From positions 1 through 64,000 of the forward strand of contig NZ_LDES01000092.1 of assembly GCF_001015195.1 (NCBI RefSeq): DNA of 64,000 nt, in the 5' to 3' direction. Positions 44,036 through 53,020 of the stretch are shown in pieces. The translations under genes and the position numbers were made by a program. Below the pieces are notes generated by a model, which worked only from the letters and a program-made list of their open reading frames with translations, searched no databases and was not told the DNA's origin. The first letter of the stretch is position 1. Each line of letters starts with the position of its first letter. The DNA comes from Sphingomonas sp. Y57. Lineage in GTDB: Bacteria > Pseudomonadota > Alphaproteobacteria > Sphingomonadales > Sphingomonadaceae.

Positions 44036-46965
44036 CACCCAACCTCCCCGGAGCGTTCGTCGGATGGCCCGGCCTCGGGCGCCCGCCGGGCCCTCGGCGT
44101 GCGAATGGACTGGTGCGCAAGGGCAATGAGGATCAGCACGGTCGTGCCGACCACGACGGCGAACACGCCGATATCGAACAGCAGCGCGCTGGCCATAGGG
44201 ATCTTGCCGATCACTGGCAGGTCGAGATAGCTGAAATGCGTCGTCAGGAAGGGATAGCCGAACAGCCAGGCCGCCATCCCGGTCGTCGCCGCGATCAGCA
44301 GGCCGGCGCTGATCCAGCGCACCGGAAGAACGTTGAGGCGGGCTTCGACCGAGCGGGTCCCGCTCGCCATGTAAAGCAGGATGATCGCGATCGAGGCCGT
44401 CACGCCGGCGGCAAAACCGCCGCCGGGAAGATCGTGGCCACGCACGAGCAGGTAGAGCGCACAGGTCAGGATCACCGGAAACAGCCACTCCATGATCACC
44501 CGAGGCACGAGAAGATAGTGGCTGACGGTATCGCCACGCTCCCGGTCGTCGCGGCTGTCGTCGAAGCTGTTCTGGATCTTCTGTTGGTCGGGCAGCTCGA
44601 CGCTCTCGGCCGCGGGCCTGAAACGCCTGAGCAGGGTGAAGACCGTCAAGGCCACGATTGACAGCACGGTGATCTCGCCGAGCGTGTCGAACGCCCGGAA
44701 GTCGACCAGGATGACATTGACGACGTTGGTTCCCCCGCCCCCGGGATATGCCTGTTCCATGAAGAAGCGTGAGAGCCCCTCGGGCCGCGGGCGGGTCATG
44801 ATGGCGTAGGCAATCGCGGCGGCCCCGCCGCCGCCCAGCGCCGCGAGGAGGATATCTCCGCCACGCCGCAGCCGCACGCCGAGCGGCTTGGGCCCCTCAG
44901 GCCAGAAGTCGGGGAGGCGCAGAGGCAGCCACCGCAAGCCGAGAAGCAGCAGAACCAGCGTGACCGTCTCCACCAGCAGCTGGGTGAGGCCGAGATCGGG
45001 TGCCGACAGCCAGATGAAGCTGATGCAGGTGGCGAGCCCGGCGATACCGACCATGATCAGGGCAGCCAGCCGATGGAATTTGGCCTGGACGGCGGCACAG
45101 ACCGCACTCGCGCCGCCCACGAGCCAGATGATGCCGAACACGGGGTCGATCAGGGTGCGCGGGAGCGACCCCAGGCTATAGCCCAGCATGACGAAAGGCA
45201 GGCCGCCCGCTACGATCGCCGTGACGACCAGGAGGCGAAGCTGGACCTGCAGCCGCCTGGTACGGGCCAGCCGATGGAGGGCGCGTGCGCCGTCGATCAG
45301 CGCCGCCAGTACGGTCTCGAACGTCCTCCGTCCCTTCACGCGGCCGATCACGGGGGAATTCTTCATCGCGTTCAATCGCGCGCCGAAGATCCGGTAGAGC
45401 AGGATACCCCCGAGCAGGGCGATGGCGCTCATCAGCAGCGGCATGGTCAGGCCGTGCCAGACGGCGAGGTCATAGGCGGGGGTCCTCTCGCCGAGCACCG
45501 ATCGGGCGGCGATGTCGAGCAGCGGCCCGATGGTCATCGCCGGGAAGATGCCCACCAGCAGGCAGATGAGGACGAGGATTTCGATCGGCAGGCGCATCCA
45601 GCGCGGCGCTTCGGCTGGCTGCCGGGGCAGGTCCTGGGGCGGAGGGCCGAAGAAGGTCTGGTGGATGAAGCGCAGCGAGTAGAGCACGCTGAACATGCTG
45701 GCCACCGTCGCCAGGACCGGCAACAGGCGGTCGAGGATGGTGCCGCTATGCGCTTCCAGCGCTTCGGCAAGAAACATCTCCTTGGAAAGGAACCCGTTCA
45801 GCAGCGGCACGCCCGCCATCGCCGCGGCGGCGACCATCGCAAGCGTCGCCGTGATCGGCATGAAGCGAGCGAGGCCGCTCAGTCGACGCAGGTCGCGGGT
45901 CCCGGTCTCGTGGTCGATGATGCCTGCCGCCATGAACAGCGATGCCTTGAAGGTCGCATGGTTCAGCGTGTGGAAGATGGCCGCCACGGCCGCGAGCGGG
46001 CTGCCGAGGCCCAGCAGCAGCGTGATCAATCCGAGATGACTGATCGTCGAATAGGCGAGGAGACCCTTCAAATCATGCTGGAAGATCGCGGCCCAGGCCC
46101 CGACCAGCAGCGTACAGAGGCCGATGGCGCTGACGATGAGATACCAGCTCTCGGTGCCGGCAAGAACGGGCCAGAGGAGGATCAGCACGAATATCCCGGC
46201 CTTCACCATCGTCGCGGAATGAAGATAGGCCGATACCGGCGTCGGCGCCGACATCGCGTGGGGCAGCCAGAAATGCAGCGGGAACTGCGCGCTCTTCGTA
46301 AAGGCGCCCACCAGCACGAGGATGAGCATCGGCAGATAGAGTTCATGGCTGCGGATCGCCTGCCCGGCCTGCAGTACCGCATCGATGTCATAGCTGCCGG
46401 CCATCCGCCCGAGCAGCAGGAAACCGACGAGAAGGCACACGCCGCCGGCGCCGGTGATGATCAGTGCCATGCGCGCGCCGTCTCGCGCGCTCTGGTTGTG
46501 GTGCCAATAGCCGATCAGCAGGAAGGAAAAGAGGCCGGTGAGTTCCCAGAAGAAGACGATCTGGATGAGATTCCCCGACAGGGTGATCCCGAGCATCGAC
46601 CCCATGAACGCGAGCAGGAAGGAGAAGAACCGCGGAACGGGGTCCTGGGGCGACATGTAATAGCGTGCATACAGGACGACCAGCGCACCGATGCAGAGGA
46701 CAACTAAGGCAAATAGCCACGAAAAGCCGCTGAGCCTGATCGAGAGGTCCAGTCCCAGCGAGGGCAGCCACGGCACGGCGTGCCGGATGCTGCCACCCGC
46801 CGCCATGTCGGTATGGAAGCCAAGCAGCAGCGCGGTCGCCGTCACGGTCACACAGCCCGCCAGTGCCGCCGCCCCGTTTCGCGCCCTGGCCGGCAGGAAA
46901 GCCGCAATCAGACTGCCTATGAATGGAAGCGCGAGGATCAGATAGACTAGTCGCGCATCATTCAT
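44035..46965 (-). CDS. mnhA: fused Na+/H+ antiporter subunits A and B
   Basis: A 976-residue protein. Residues 1 to about 790 are MrpA: NuoL-like helices with FFWELTGLFSFLLIGYW, FTKSAQFPLHFWLPHAMSAPTPVSAYLHSATMVKAG (catalytic Lys and His), and the ALSNL-type C-terminal part SAPDLGLTQLLVETVTLVLL. From about 810 on it is MrpB (VPRVIMEWLFPVILTCALYLLVRGHDLPGGGFAAG, EARLNVLPVRWISAGLLI). Fusion of A with B is the usual group 2 (PhaAB) layout in proteobacteria. First gene of the operon. Confidence 0.94.
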   Translation of the reverse strand: MNDARLVYLILALPFIGSLIAAFLPARARNGAAALAGCVTVTATALLLGFHTDMAAGGSIRHAVPWLPSLGLDLSIRLSGFSWLFALVVLCIGALVVLYARYYMSPQDPVPRFFSFLLAFMGSMLGITLSGNLIQIVFFWELTGLFSFLLIGYWHHNQSARDGARMALIITGAGGVCLLVGFLLLGRMAGSYDIDAVLQAGQAIRSHELYLPMLILVLVGAFTKSAQFPLHFWLPHAMSAPTPVSAYLHSATMVKAGIFVLILLWPVLAGTESWYLIVSAIGLCTLLVGAWAAIFQHDLKGLLAYSTISHLGLITLLLGLGSPLAAVAAIFHTLNHATFKASLFMAAGIIDHETGTRDLRRLSGLARFMPITATLAMVAAAAMAGVPLLNGFLSKEMFLAEALEAHSGTILDRLLPVLATVASMFSVLYSLRFIHQTFFGPPPQDLPRQPAEAPRWMRLPIEILVLICLLVGIFPAMTIGPLLDIAARSVLGERTPAYDLAVWHGLTMPLLMSAIALLGGILLYRIFGARLNAMKNSPVIGRVKGRRTFETVLAALIDGARALHRLARTRRLQVQLRLLVVTAIVAGGLPFVMLGYSLGSLPRTLIDPVFGIIWLVGGASAVCAAVQAKFHRLAALIMVGIAGLATCISFIWLSAPDLGLTQLLVETVTLVLLLLGLRWLPLRLPDFWPEGPKPLGVRLRRGGDILLAALGGGGAAAIAYAIMTRPRPEGLSRFFMEQAYPGGGGTNVVNVILVDFRAFDTLGEITVLSIVALTVFTLLRRFRPAAESVELPDQQKIQNSFDDSRDDRERGDTVSHYLLVPRVIMEWLFPVILTCALYLLVRGHDLPGGGFAAGVTASIAIILLYMASGTRSVEARLNVLPVRWISAGLLIAATTGMAAWLFGYPFLTTHFSYLDLPVIGKIPMASALLFDIGVFAVVVGTTVLILIALAHQSIRTPRARRAPEAGPSDERSGEVG

Positions 46966-47284
46966 TCCGGTGAGACCTCCCTTCCTGCCGCAACGGCAGA
47001 TTCATGCCCCCCATATGGGACAGAAGCGTCACGCAGCAAGCCGCTCGTGATCGAGGCCCGGGATCGCGCGACGATCCAATAGCCGTTCAAGGCCCGAGAT
47101 TCATTAGTTTTTGCAAAGCCATCGGGCTGAAACGCCCGATCCGGCATCTCATGCCGACGGGTTCATAGCCGCCCTGGAGGAGAGGGTATCAGGACCCGAT
47201 CCTCGGTCCGGAAGGGCTTTCGCGTGGCGAGCAGCCGCCTGCCCGGCGCCGACCCGGCGCCCGCGACGGCGAACTGGATTCCAC
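46966..47284. promoter_or_regulatory. 319-base intergenic region with two hairpins, upstream of the Mrp operon
   Basis: Carries the Mrp operon ribosome site (AAGGGAGG about 10 bases before its ATG) and presumably its promoter. Two adjacent inverted repeats lie at 47123-47142 (ATCGGGC-TGAAAC-GCCCGAT) and 47144-47158 (CGGCAT-CTC-ATGCCG), downstream of the acyl-CoA ligase stop. They may end transcription of that operon. The rest of the region shows no recognisable element. Confidence 0.45.
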
Positions 47285-48922
47285 TCAAGCGCGGGGTTCA
47301 TCCGACAGACAATCCACATAGCGATCGCGTAGCTCCCTCTTCGCAATTTTTCCGGTCGCGGTGAGGGGGACCGTGTCCAATATGATCCTGTCGGGCATCC
47401 ACCATTTTACGACCGCTCCGGCCAGATGGTCGCGGATAGCTTCCTCGGTAACGTCATTCCCGGCATGGGCCTCCACGATCATCACGGGCCGCTCCTCCCA
47501 TTTGGGGTGAAACGCTCCGATGACAGCGGCAATCTTAACGCCGGGACAGGCCATCGCGGCATTTTCCAGGTCGATCGAGCTTACCCACTCGCCGCCGGAC
47601 TTGATCACGTCCTTGCTGCGATCGGTGATCCGCATGAATCCGTCGGCATCGATCGTCGCGACGTCGCCCGTATCGAACCAACCGTCGTCGTCGACGGCGC
47701 TCACCTCGCTCCGGAAATAGCGCTCCACCGTCCAGGGGCCCCGAACATGCAGAGCGCCCGCGCTACGCCCGTCATGCGGAAGCTCGCGTCCCTCCTCGTC
47801 GACGACGCGCAGTTCGATGCCGAACTGGAGACGCCCCTGCCGCGTCCAGATGATCTCGTTGCGGGCGTCAGCTCCATGAGCCTCGATCGCCGGCGTGGGA
47901 GAAGCAACCACGCCCACCGGACTGGTTTCGGTCATGCCCCAGAGCTGGCGCACTTCGACGCCATGGCTCTGGAAAGTGGTCGCCATCGCCCGGGGCACGG
48001 CCGACCCGCCAATCACGATCCGTCGGAGCGACCCGACACGCTGTCCCGACCCCCGCAGATGTTCGAGATACATCGTCCAGATCGTCGGAACGCCGCCCGA
48101 AAAGGTCACGCCCTCAGCCTGGATCAATTCCTGCAGGCTGGCGCCGTCCATCCGGTCGCATGGCAGGACGATCTTGCACCCGTTGATCGCCGCGACGAAG
48201 GGCAGGCCCCAGGCGGTGGCGTGATACATCGACTGGCATGGCATCACGCAATCGAAGGCAGAGAAGCCGAGCGCGCCCGACAGGCCCGCCGCATAGGCAT
48301 GAAGGACGATCGAGCGGTGACTGTAAAGCACGCCCTTGGGATCGCCCGTCGTGCCAGACGTATAGCACAGAAAGGCGGCGGAACGCTCCGTCAGCCGCGG
48401 CCATTCGACGATGCCGGACTGCTCCCCCAGCAACGCCTCATAGCTCCGCGCGCCGACAGCATCGGCAGTGCCGTCACCCAGCAGGATGACCGTCTCGATC
48501 TTGCCCAGGCGGGGCAGGAGCCGCGCCGCGAGATCGACGAAACTCTCGTCTATCAGGAGGATGCGGCTGCCGGCATGGTCGATCGTATAGGCGACATGAT
48601 CATCGCTCAGCCGCGGGTTGGCCGTGTGCAGCACGGCACCGATGCCCGGCACGGCGTAGAATAGTTCGAGATGGCGGTGCGTGTTCCACGCCAGCGAGCT
48701 CACGACATCGCCGGGGAGGATACCCAGCGATCGCAGCATGTTCGCGGCCTGGCCCGCGCGCCGGGCGAGCCCGCGATTGTCGTAGCGAAAAATCGACCCG
48801 TCCACCTGGCGCGAGACGATCTCTCGACCGGGATGGGCGGCCGCGGCGTAGCGAAGCAGCGCGCTGATCTGCAGCGGCTGATCTTGCATGAGTCCGGTCA
48901 TCGGACTGTCGATGATGTGCAT
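47285..48922 (-). CDS. acyl-CoA ligase (AMP-forming)
   Basis: About 545 residues of the ANL superfamily, medium/long-chain acyl-CoA synthetase-like. Core motifs: [19 protein letters not shown] (P-loop), [23 protein letters not shown] and the catalytic Lys in [16 protein letters not shown] 48922 follows AAAGGGA; an upstream ATG at 48943 lies in the preceding gene. Last gene of the monooxygenase operon, expected to activate the carboxylic acid product with CoA for beta-oxidation. Confidence 0.92.
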   Translation of the reverse strand: MHIIDSPMTGLMQDQPLQISALLRYAAAAHPGREIVSRQVDGSIFRYDNRGLARRAGQAANMLRSLGILPGDVVSSLAWNTHRHLELFYAVPGIGAVLHTANPRLSDDHVAYTIDHAGSRILLIDESFVDLAARLLPRLGKIETVILLGDGTADAVGARSYEALLGEQSGIVEWPRLTERSAAFLCYTSGTTGDPKGVLYSHRSIVLHAYAAGLSGALGFSAFDCVMPCQSMYHATAWGLPFVAAINGCKIVLPCDRMDGASLQELIQAEGVTFSGGVPTIWTMYLEHLRGSGQRVGSLRRIVIGGSAVPRAMATTFQSHGVEVRQLWGMTETSPVGVVASPTPAIEAHGADARNEIIWTRQGRLQFGIELRVVDEEGRELPHDGRSAGALHVRGPWTVERYFRSEVSAVDDDGWFDTGDVATIDADGFMRITDRSKDVIKSGGEWVSSIDLENAAMACPGVKIAAVIGAFHPKWEERPVMIVEAHAGNDVTEEAIRDHLAGAVVKWWMPDRIILDTVPLTATGKIAKRELRDRYVDCLSDEPRA

Positions 48923-48939
48923 CGGTTCCCTTTCGCCGG

Positions 48940-49335
48940 TCACCCGGTCCTTCCAAAGCAGCGCGGAATGGCATCACGCAGCAAATCCTTCTCGCGCAGG
49001 CCCGAGGCGCGGGCCGGCCCGTTCAGGTGGGACAGCCAGCCGCACAGGAAGCCGTCCTCGGCATCCCCGATGCGAGCCGATATGTGGGCGACCGCCCCCG
49101 CCGCCAGCCCGTGCCGTTCGAGCTCGGCGAGCGAGACGATGCCGGCCAGGTCCTTGCCCACGCCCGCATCGTTGAAGAAGACCCCGCGCAGCGGATAGCG
49201 CAGCGCATAGTCGACGACGCTGGCCCCTCCATGCGATCCCGAGACGACGACGGCATCCCGATCGCACGCGCGCACCTCGGTGATCGAACTGAGGAGGACG
49301 ATATGGACACCGTGGAGGTCGATCTCCTGGCGCAT
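48940..49335 (-). CDS. conserved protein of unknown function with SGSHGG motif
   Basis: A 131-residue cytoplasmic protein. Visible motifs are VVVSGSHGGASVVDYAL, GVFFNDAGVGKDLAGI and AHISARIGDAEDGFLCG. I know this pattern only from unannotated proteins near catabolic genes; it does not match a characterised enzyme family that I can name. A Ser-His-Gly-Gly turn followed by a conserved Asn-Asp-Ala-Gly-Val-Gly-Lys could form an active or phosphate-binding site. It lies between the fumarylacetoacetase-family gene (13 bases) and the CoA ligase. Confidence 0.75.
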   Translation of the reverse strand: MRQEIDLHGVHIVLLSSITEVRACDRDAVVVSGSHGGASVVDYALRYPLRGVFFNDAGVGKDLAGIVSLAELERHGLAAGAVAHISARIGDAEDGFLCGWLSHLNGPARASGLREKDLLRDAIPRCFGRTG

Positions 49336-49348
49336 GGCCTTAGCGCCT

Positions 49349-50305
49349 TCACGTCCGCCGTTCGGCTTGGCGAACAGTCGTCGTCAGCGTGCCGATCTCC
49401 TCGACGTGCAGCTCCACCACGTCGCCGGGCGAAAGGCGGCGTTGCAGCTCGAAGCCGCAGCCGGACAACACCGTGCCCGACGCGATGATTTCGCCGGCAT
49501 GAAGGCGCCGATCGCGGCTGAGCATCACGATGGCATCCTCGAAGCTGTGGTGCATCGACGCCGTGCTGCCGTGCGACCATTGCTCACCGTTCACCGAGGC
49601 GGTCATGGTGAGGGCATAGGGATCGGGAACAGCATCCGCGGTGACGATGCAGGGGCCGATCGGATTGCTGTTGTCGAAATCCTTGCCCGCGCCAGGCCCG
49701 ATCTGTCCGGCCATCACCGCAAGCTGGACATCCCGCGCGGACAGGTCGTTGAAGATCGTATAGCCGAAGATATGTTCGCGGGCCTGCGCGAGCGATATGT
49801 TCCGGCCGCCCTTTCCTACGATGCAGGCCCATTCCAGCTCGAAATCCATCCAGTCGGTCTCGCCCGGCCAGACGGCCTCCTGGCCGGTGCCGCACACGGC
49901 AGTCGTGTCGCAATTATAATAGATGATCCGTTCGCTTACGATCGGTGCCAGGTGATAGCTGCCGTCGACCCCGAGCCCGGCCGCGCCCGCCTTCTGCCGC
50001 ATCATCATCTCGCCGACCGCCTGGAGATGCTCCAGGAAAAGCTGGCAGTCCCGCATTTTGACGGGACGCGGCAGCGGCGCCAGCAGCGTCGCGTCGCGCA
50101 GGTCGACCACGGCGCCCACGGGAGCGGCCTCGACGATCGCGCGGGCATGGCGCAAGGCCGGCTCCCCGGCCTCGATCAGCGCCTGCATCGATCCGAAATA
50201 ATCGGGCGCCTCGCCGGCCGCGCCTGCGAGATCGACGATGCGATCGCCATCGAGCAGCGCACCGATGCGTTCGACCCCGCCCCGTTCATAAGTCACCAGC
50301 CGCAT
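49349..50305 (-). CDS. fumarylacetoacetate-hydrolase-family protein
   Basis: A 318-residue FAH-fold enzyme. It shows DFELEWACIVGKGGRNI (metal-binding Glu), GYTIFNDLSARDVQ, GKDFDNSNPIGPCIVT and the C-terminal SGTVLSGCGFELQRRLSPGDVV. The family performs hydrolytic or decarboxylating C-C cleavage, or hydration, on 2-oxo or beta-diketo acids with Mg2+/Mn2+. ATG 50305 sits behind GGGAGGGAAGG; the longer frame upstream lies in the dienelactone hydrolase gene. Fits a late ring-cleavage or ketone-degradation step. Confidence 0.9.
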   Translation of the reverse strand: MRLVTYERGGVERIGALLDGDRIVDLAGAAGEAPDYFGSMQALIEAGEPALRHARAIVEAAPVGAVVDLRDATLLAPLPRPVKMRDCQLFLEHLQAVGEMMMRQKAGAAGLGVDGSYHLAPIVSERIIYYNCDTTAVCGTGQEAVWPGETDWMDFELEWACIVGKGGRNISLAQAREHIFGYTIFNDLSARDVQLAVMAGQIGPGAGKDFDNSNPIGPCIVTADAVPDPYALTMTASVNGEQWSHGSTASMHHSFEDAIVMLSRDRRLHAGEIIASGTVLSGCGFELQRRLSPGDVVELHVEEIGTLTTTVRQAERRT

Positions 50306-50324
50306 GCCTTCCCTCCCTGCCGGA

Positions 50325-51038
50325 TCAGTTTCCGAAGGCTTCGTGGAGGTGCGTGGCCATCGCCCGCCAGGATCGCTCGTCGGTGCGACCATGGTAGAAG
50401 GCACCCGCCATCCCGAGGGCGTCGATCGCGGGGTTGGTGAAGCTGTGCGCCGCCCCTGTGTAGGCGATCGTCTGGCAGTCGGCTCCGCAGGCCGCCATCT
50501 CGTCGAGGAAGGCCATCAATTCGGCCTGCCCGACGAACGGGTCCTCGGCGCCGTGACAGACCAGCAGCGAGGCCTCGATCGTCGCCCGGGCCGGACGGAC
50601 GGTCGCCAGATTGCCGTGGAAGCTGACCCCGGCCCGACAGCCGGGGTAATTGGCACGCGCGAGTTCGAGGACCACGGCGCCGCCGAAGCAGAAGCCGATC
50701 GCCGCCAGCCGGCCGTCGCAGCGTGGATGGCGCGCCAGTGCGTCGAGCGCCGCGCCAGCGCGGCGGACGATACGGTCCGGCTCGGCAAGCCATGACTGCA
50801 CCAGCGGCACGCCTTCGTCGATCGACCGGACCGATCGGCCCTCGCCGTAGAGATCGGCGGCAAGGGCGATGTAGCCGAACTCGGCTGCCAGGCGCTCGGT
50901 GCGCCCGATCGTCTGCTCCCCCACCCCGCTAAGGTCGGCGAAGACCGCGATCGCGGGGCGCCTGTCTTGTCCCTGCGGCAGCGCGATCCTGCCTCGGCAC
51001 GCTACGTCCCCATCACGATAGTCGAACAATTCGGTCAT
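50325..51038 (-). CDS. dienelactone-hydrolase-family protein
   Basis: A 237-residue alpha/beta-hydrolase. The nucleophile is Cys in AIGFCFGGAVV, the acid is Asp in HGAEDPFVG and the base is His in TGAAHSFTNPA. These match dienelactone hydrolase geometry. In this operon it may hydrolyse the lactone or ester made by the Baeyer-Villiger-type enzyme. ATG 51038 follows CGGAG; upstream in-frame codons lie within the monooxygenase gene. Confidence 0.9.
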   Translation of the reverse strand: MTELFDYRDGDVACRGRIALPQGQDRRPAIAVFADLSGVGEQTIGRTERLAAEFGYIALAADLYGEGRSVRSIDEGVPLVQSWLAEPDRIVRRAGAALDALARHPRCDGRLAAIGFCFGGAVVLELARANYPGCRAGVSFHGNLATVRPARATIEASLLVCHGAEDPFVGQAELMAFLDEMAACGADCQTIAYTGAAHSFTNPAIDALGMAGAFYHGRTDERSWRAMATHLHEAFGN

Positions 51039-51084
51039 TACGGTCTCCGTCCTCGCCGACCTGCCGGTCGCCGATGCAATCGCC

Positions 51085-52581
51085 TCAGAAAAACAGTTGG
51101 AAATCGGCCTGTCGGGGCCCTTCATCCATCATTTCGACATAGGCATCGGGGCTGCGGGTCCAGAATTGGAAGTTGTTGTTCTCGTCCAGGAACCAGCTCC
51201 TGCAGCCGGAAAGCCAGACGGTGCCCTGTGCAGCGGCGGCATTGTCCGCCTTGAACCGCTGCTCCGCCTCCGGCCGCGGTGCCAGTGCTCGCGCGCCGCT
51301 GTACTCGAGCATCTTAAGCAGGCGGATGATGTATCCGGTCTGCAGCTCGGCACCGGTCACGTAGGACTGATTGCCGAGCGCCGAGAAGGGACCGCCGATC
51401 GCGAAGAGGTTGGGAAAACCCGCGAAGGAAACCGTTGCGAAGGACGAGACGCCTCCGGCCCAGGCATCGTCGAGGGTGATCCCGTCGATGCCGACCGGAT
51501 TGATCGAGCGGAAATATTCCTTGGTCTTGAACCCCGTCGCCAGGATGATGGCATCGGCGGCATGCTCCGCGCCGTCGGCGGTGCGGACGGCTTGGGGTTC
51601 GATCCGCTCGATCGGGCTGGTGACGACGTTGCAATGGGGCCGCTGGACAGCCTCATAGAAACCCTCGGCCATGACGAGCCGCTTGCACATCATCGTGTAG
51701 TCGGGGGTCAGCTTCGCCCGCAGACCGGCATCCTCGACCTGCGCCAGATTGTTGCTGCACTCCTCGAAGTAGCGCCGCGTAATCTCGGGATCGCCGGCCG
51801 AGAGCGCCCCCAGATCGCGCTGGCTCTCGGCGATGATACGGTCATATATCGCGTAGAGCTGCCCGGCGTCGCCGCGCAGCAGGCGCTTCTGCTCGTCCGA
51901 ATGCCGCTCCCGCGTGATGGGATAGACCCATTGCGCGGTCCGCTGGAATATCGTCAGGCCGCCGACCTGGTCCACGATCGCCGGGATGATCTGGGCGGCG
52001 GTCGAGCCCGAACCGACCAGCGCGACCCTTTTGCCGCGCAGGTCCGCATCGTGCCGCCATTTGGCGCTGTGCAGCACGTCGCCTTCAAACCGCTCGATTC
52101 CGGGCAGGCGGACCTCGTTGGCGACGTGCAGGAAGCCGGTGCAGGCGATCACCGCGTCGACCACGGTGCTGTCGCCGTCGGCCATCTCCAGATGCCAGCC
52201 GTCATCGCGATAGCGCGCCGAGACCACTTCCTTGCCGAACTTGATCCGCCAGTTGAGATCCAGTTGCCGGCAGGTGTTCTCCAGATATTGCCGGATCTCC
52301 TCCCCCGGCGCGAAGGACTGGCTCCAATCGGGATTCAGCGCGAAGGTGAAGGAATAGGCATAGGATGGAATGTCGCAGGCGACGCCTGGATAGACATTCT
52401 CCCGCCACGTCCCGCCGACCGACGACGCCTTCTCATAGATGGTGAAGTCGGAGATGCCGGCCTGCTCCAGCGCATAGGCCATGGCGATCCCGCCGATGCC
52501 GGCGCCGATGATCGCGATCCGGCGATCGCCCTTCAGCTTCGCGGACCGCCCGCGCTTGATGACCTCGCGTACCGTCGCCAT
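51085..52581 (-). CDS. Baeyer-Villiger-type flavin monooxygenase
   Basis: A 498-residue class B flavoprotein monooxygenase. Two dinucleotide sites are present: FAD (IAIIGAGIGGIAMAYAL) and NADPH (VALVGSGSTAAQII). Both Baeyer-Villiger fingerprints are recognisable: GGTWRENVYPGVACD, and FEGDVLHSAKW, which fits F-x-G-x3-H-x3-W but is followed by Arg instead of the usual Pro or Asp. It inserts oxygen next to a carbonyl, giving an ester or lactone, using NADPH and O2. It lies two bases from the cytochrome c gene and 46 bases before dienelactone hydrolase. Confidence 0.9.
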   Translation of the reverse strand: MATVREVIKRGRSAKLKGDRRIAIIGAGIGGIAMAYALEQAGISDFTIYEKASSVGGTWRENVYPGVACDIPSYAYSFTFALNPDWSQSFAPGEEIRQYLENTCRQLDLNWRIKFGKEVVSARYRDDGWHLEMADGDSTVVDAVIACTGFLHVANEVRLPGIERFEGDVLHSAKWRHDADLRGKRVALVGSGSTAAQIIPAIVDQVGGLTIFQRTAQWVYPITRERHSDEQKRLLRGDAGQLYAIYDRIIAESQRDLGALSAGDPEITRRYFEECSNNLAQVEDAGLRAKLTPDYTMMCKRLVMAEGFYEAVQRPHCNVVTSPIERIEPQAVRTADGAEHAADAIILATGFKTKEYFRSINPVGIDGITLDDAWAGGVSSFATVSFAGFPNLFAIGGPFSALGNQSYVTGAELQTGYIIRLLKMLEYSGARALAPRPEAEQRFKADNAAAAQGTVWLSGCRSWFLDENNNFQFWTRSPDAYVEMMDEGPRQADFQLFF

Positions 52582-52583
52582 GG

Positions 52584-52976
52584 TCAGCGCTCCTGCTCAC
52601 GGGTCTTGAGATAGGCGATGATGTTGGATCGCACGCCCGCGTCGGCCACGCCGGTGAAGGTCATCTTGTTGCCCGGCAGGAAGCTGCGCGGCGCTGCCAG
52701 GAACCGATCAAGCGACGTATCATCCCAGCGGATCTTCGCCAGCCGCAGAACCTCGGAATAGTCATAGGCGGGGTCTGCCGATGCCGCTGCACGGCCATAG
52801 ATGCCGTCCAGCCTGGGACCGATCTTGGGCGGGGACGATGCGGAAATGCCGTGGCACGACGTGCAGCGGGCGAACTGCGCCTGCCCCAGCTTCGCGTCGC
52901 CGGAGGCACAGGCAGGGCCTGCCGCAGCGAGAAGAATACAGGCAATGATCTTCGGGACGTGACGTGAAAGGTCCAT
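52584..52976 (-). CDS. class I c-type cytochrome
   Basis: About 130 residues. Signal peptide (KIIACILLAAAGPACASG), a single haem site CTSCH after AKLGQAQFAR, and an axial Met in PGNKMTFTGV. It resembles mitochondrial/cytochrome c2-type electron carriers (YSEVLR, YLKTR). Two starts are possible: ATG 52976, which gives a clean signal peptide, and ATG 53024, which overlaps the upstream stop. Probably accepts electrons from the neighbouring haem-containing propeller protein. Confidence 0.9.
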   Translation of the reverse strand: MDLSRHVPKIIACILLAAAGPACASGDAKLGQAQFARCTSCHGISASSPPKIGPRLDGIYGRAAASADPAYDYSEVLRLAKIRWDDTSLDRFLAAPRSFLPGNKMTFTGVADAGVRSNIIAYLKTREQER

Positions 52977-53020
52977 GTCGAAACCGATCCTCGAGGCGGG
53001 AGTGTAGGCGGAAAAGCTCG

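Noticed and set aside
45073-46707. 544-codon plus-strand open frame
   Set aside because: Antisense to the MrpA/B gene; the low-complexity Arg/Gln/Glu/Asp composition is an artefact.
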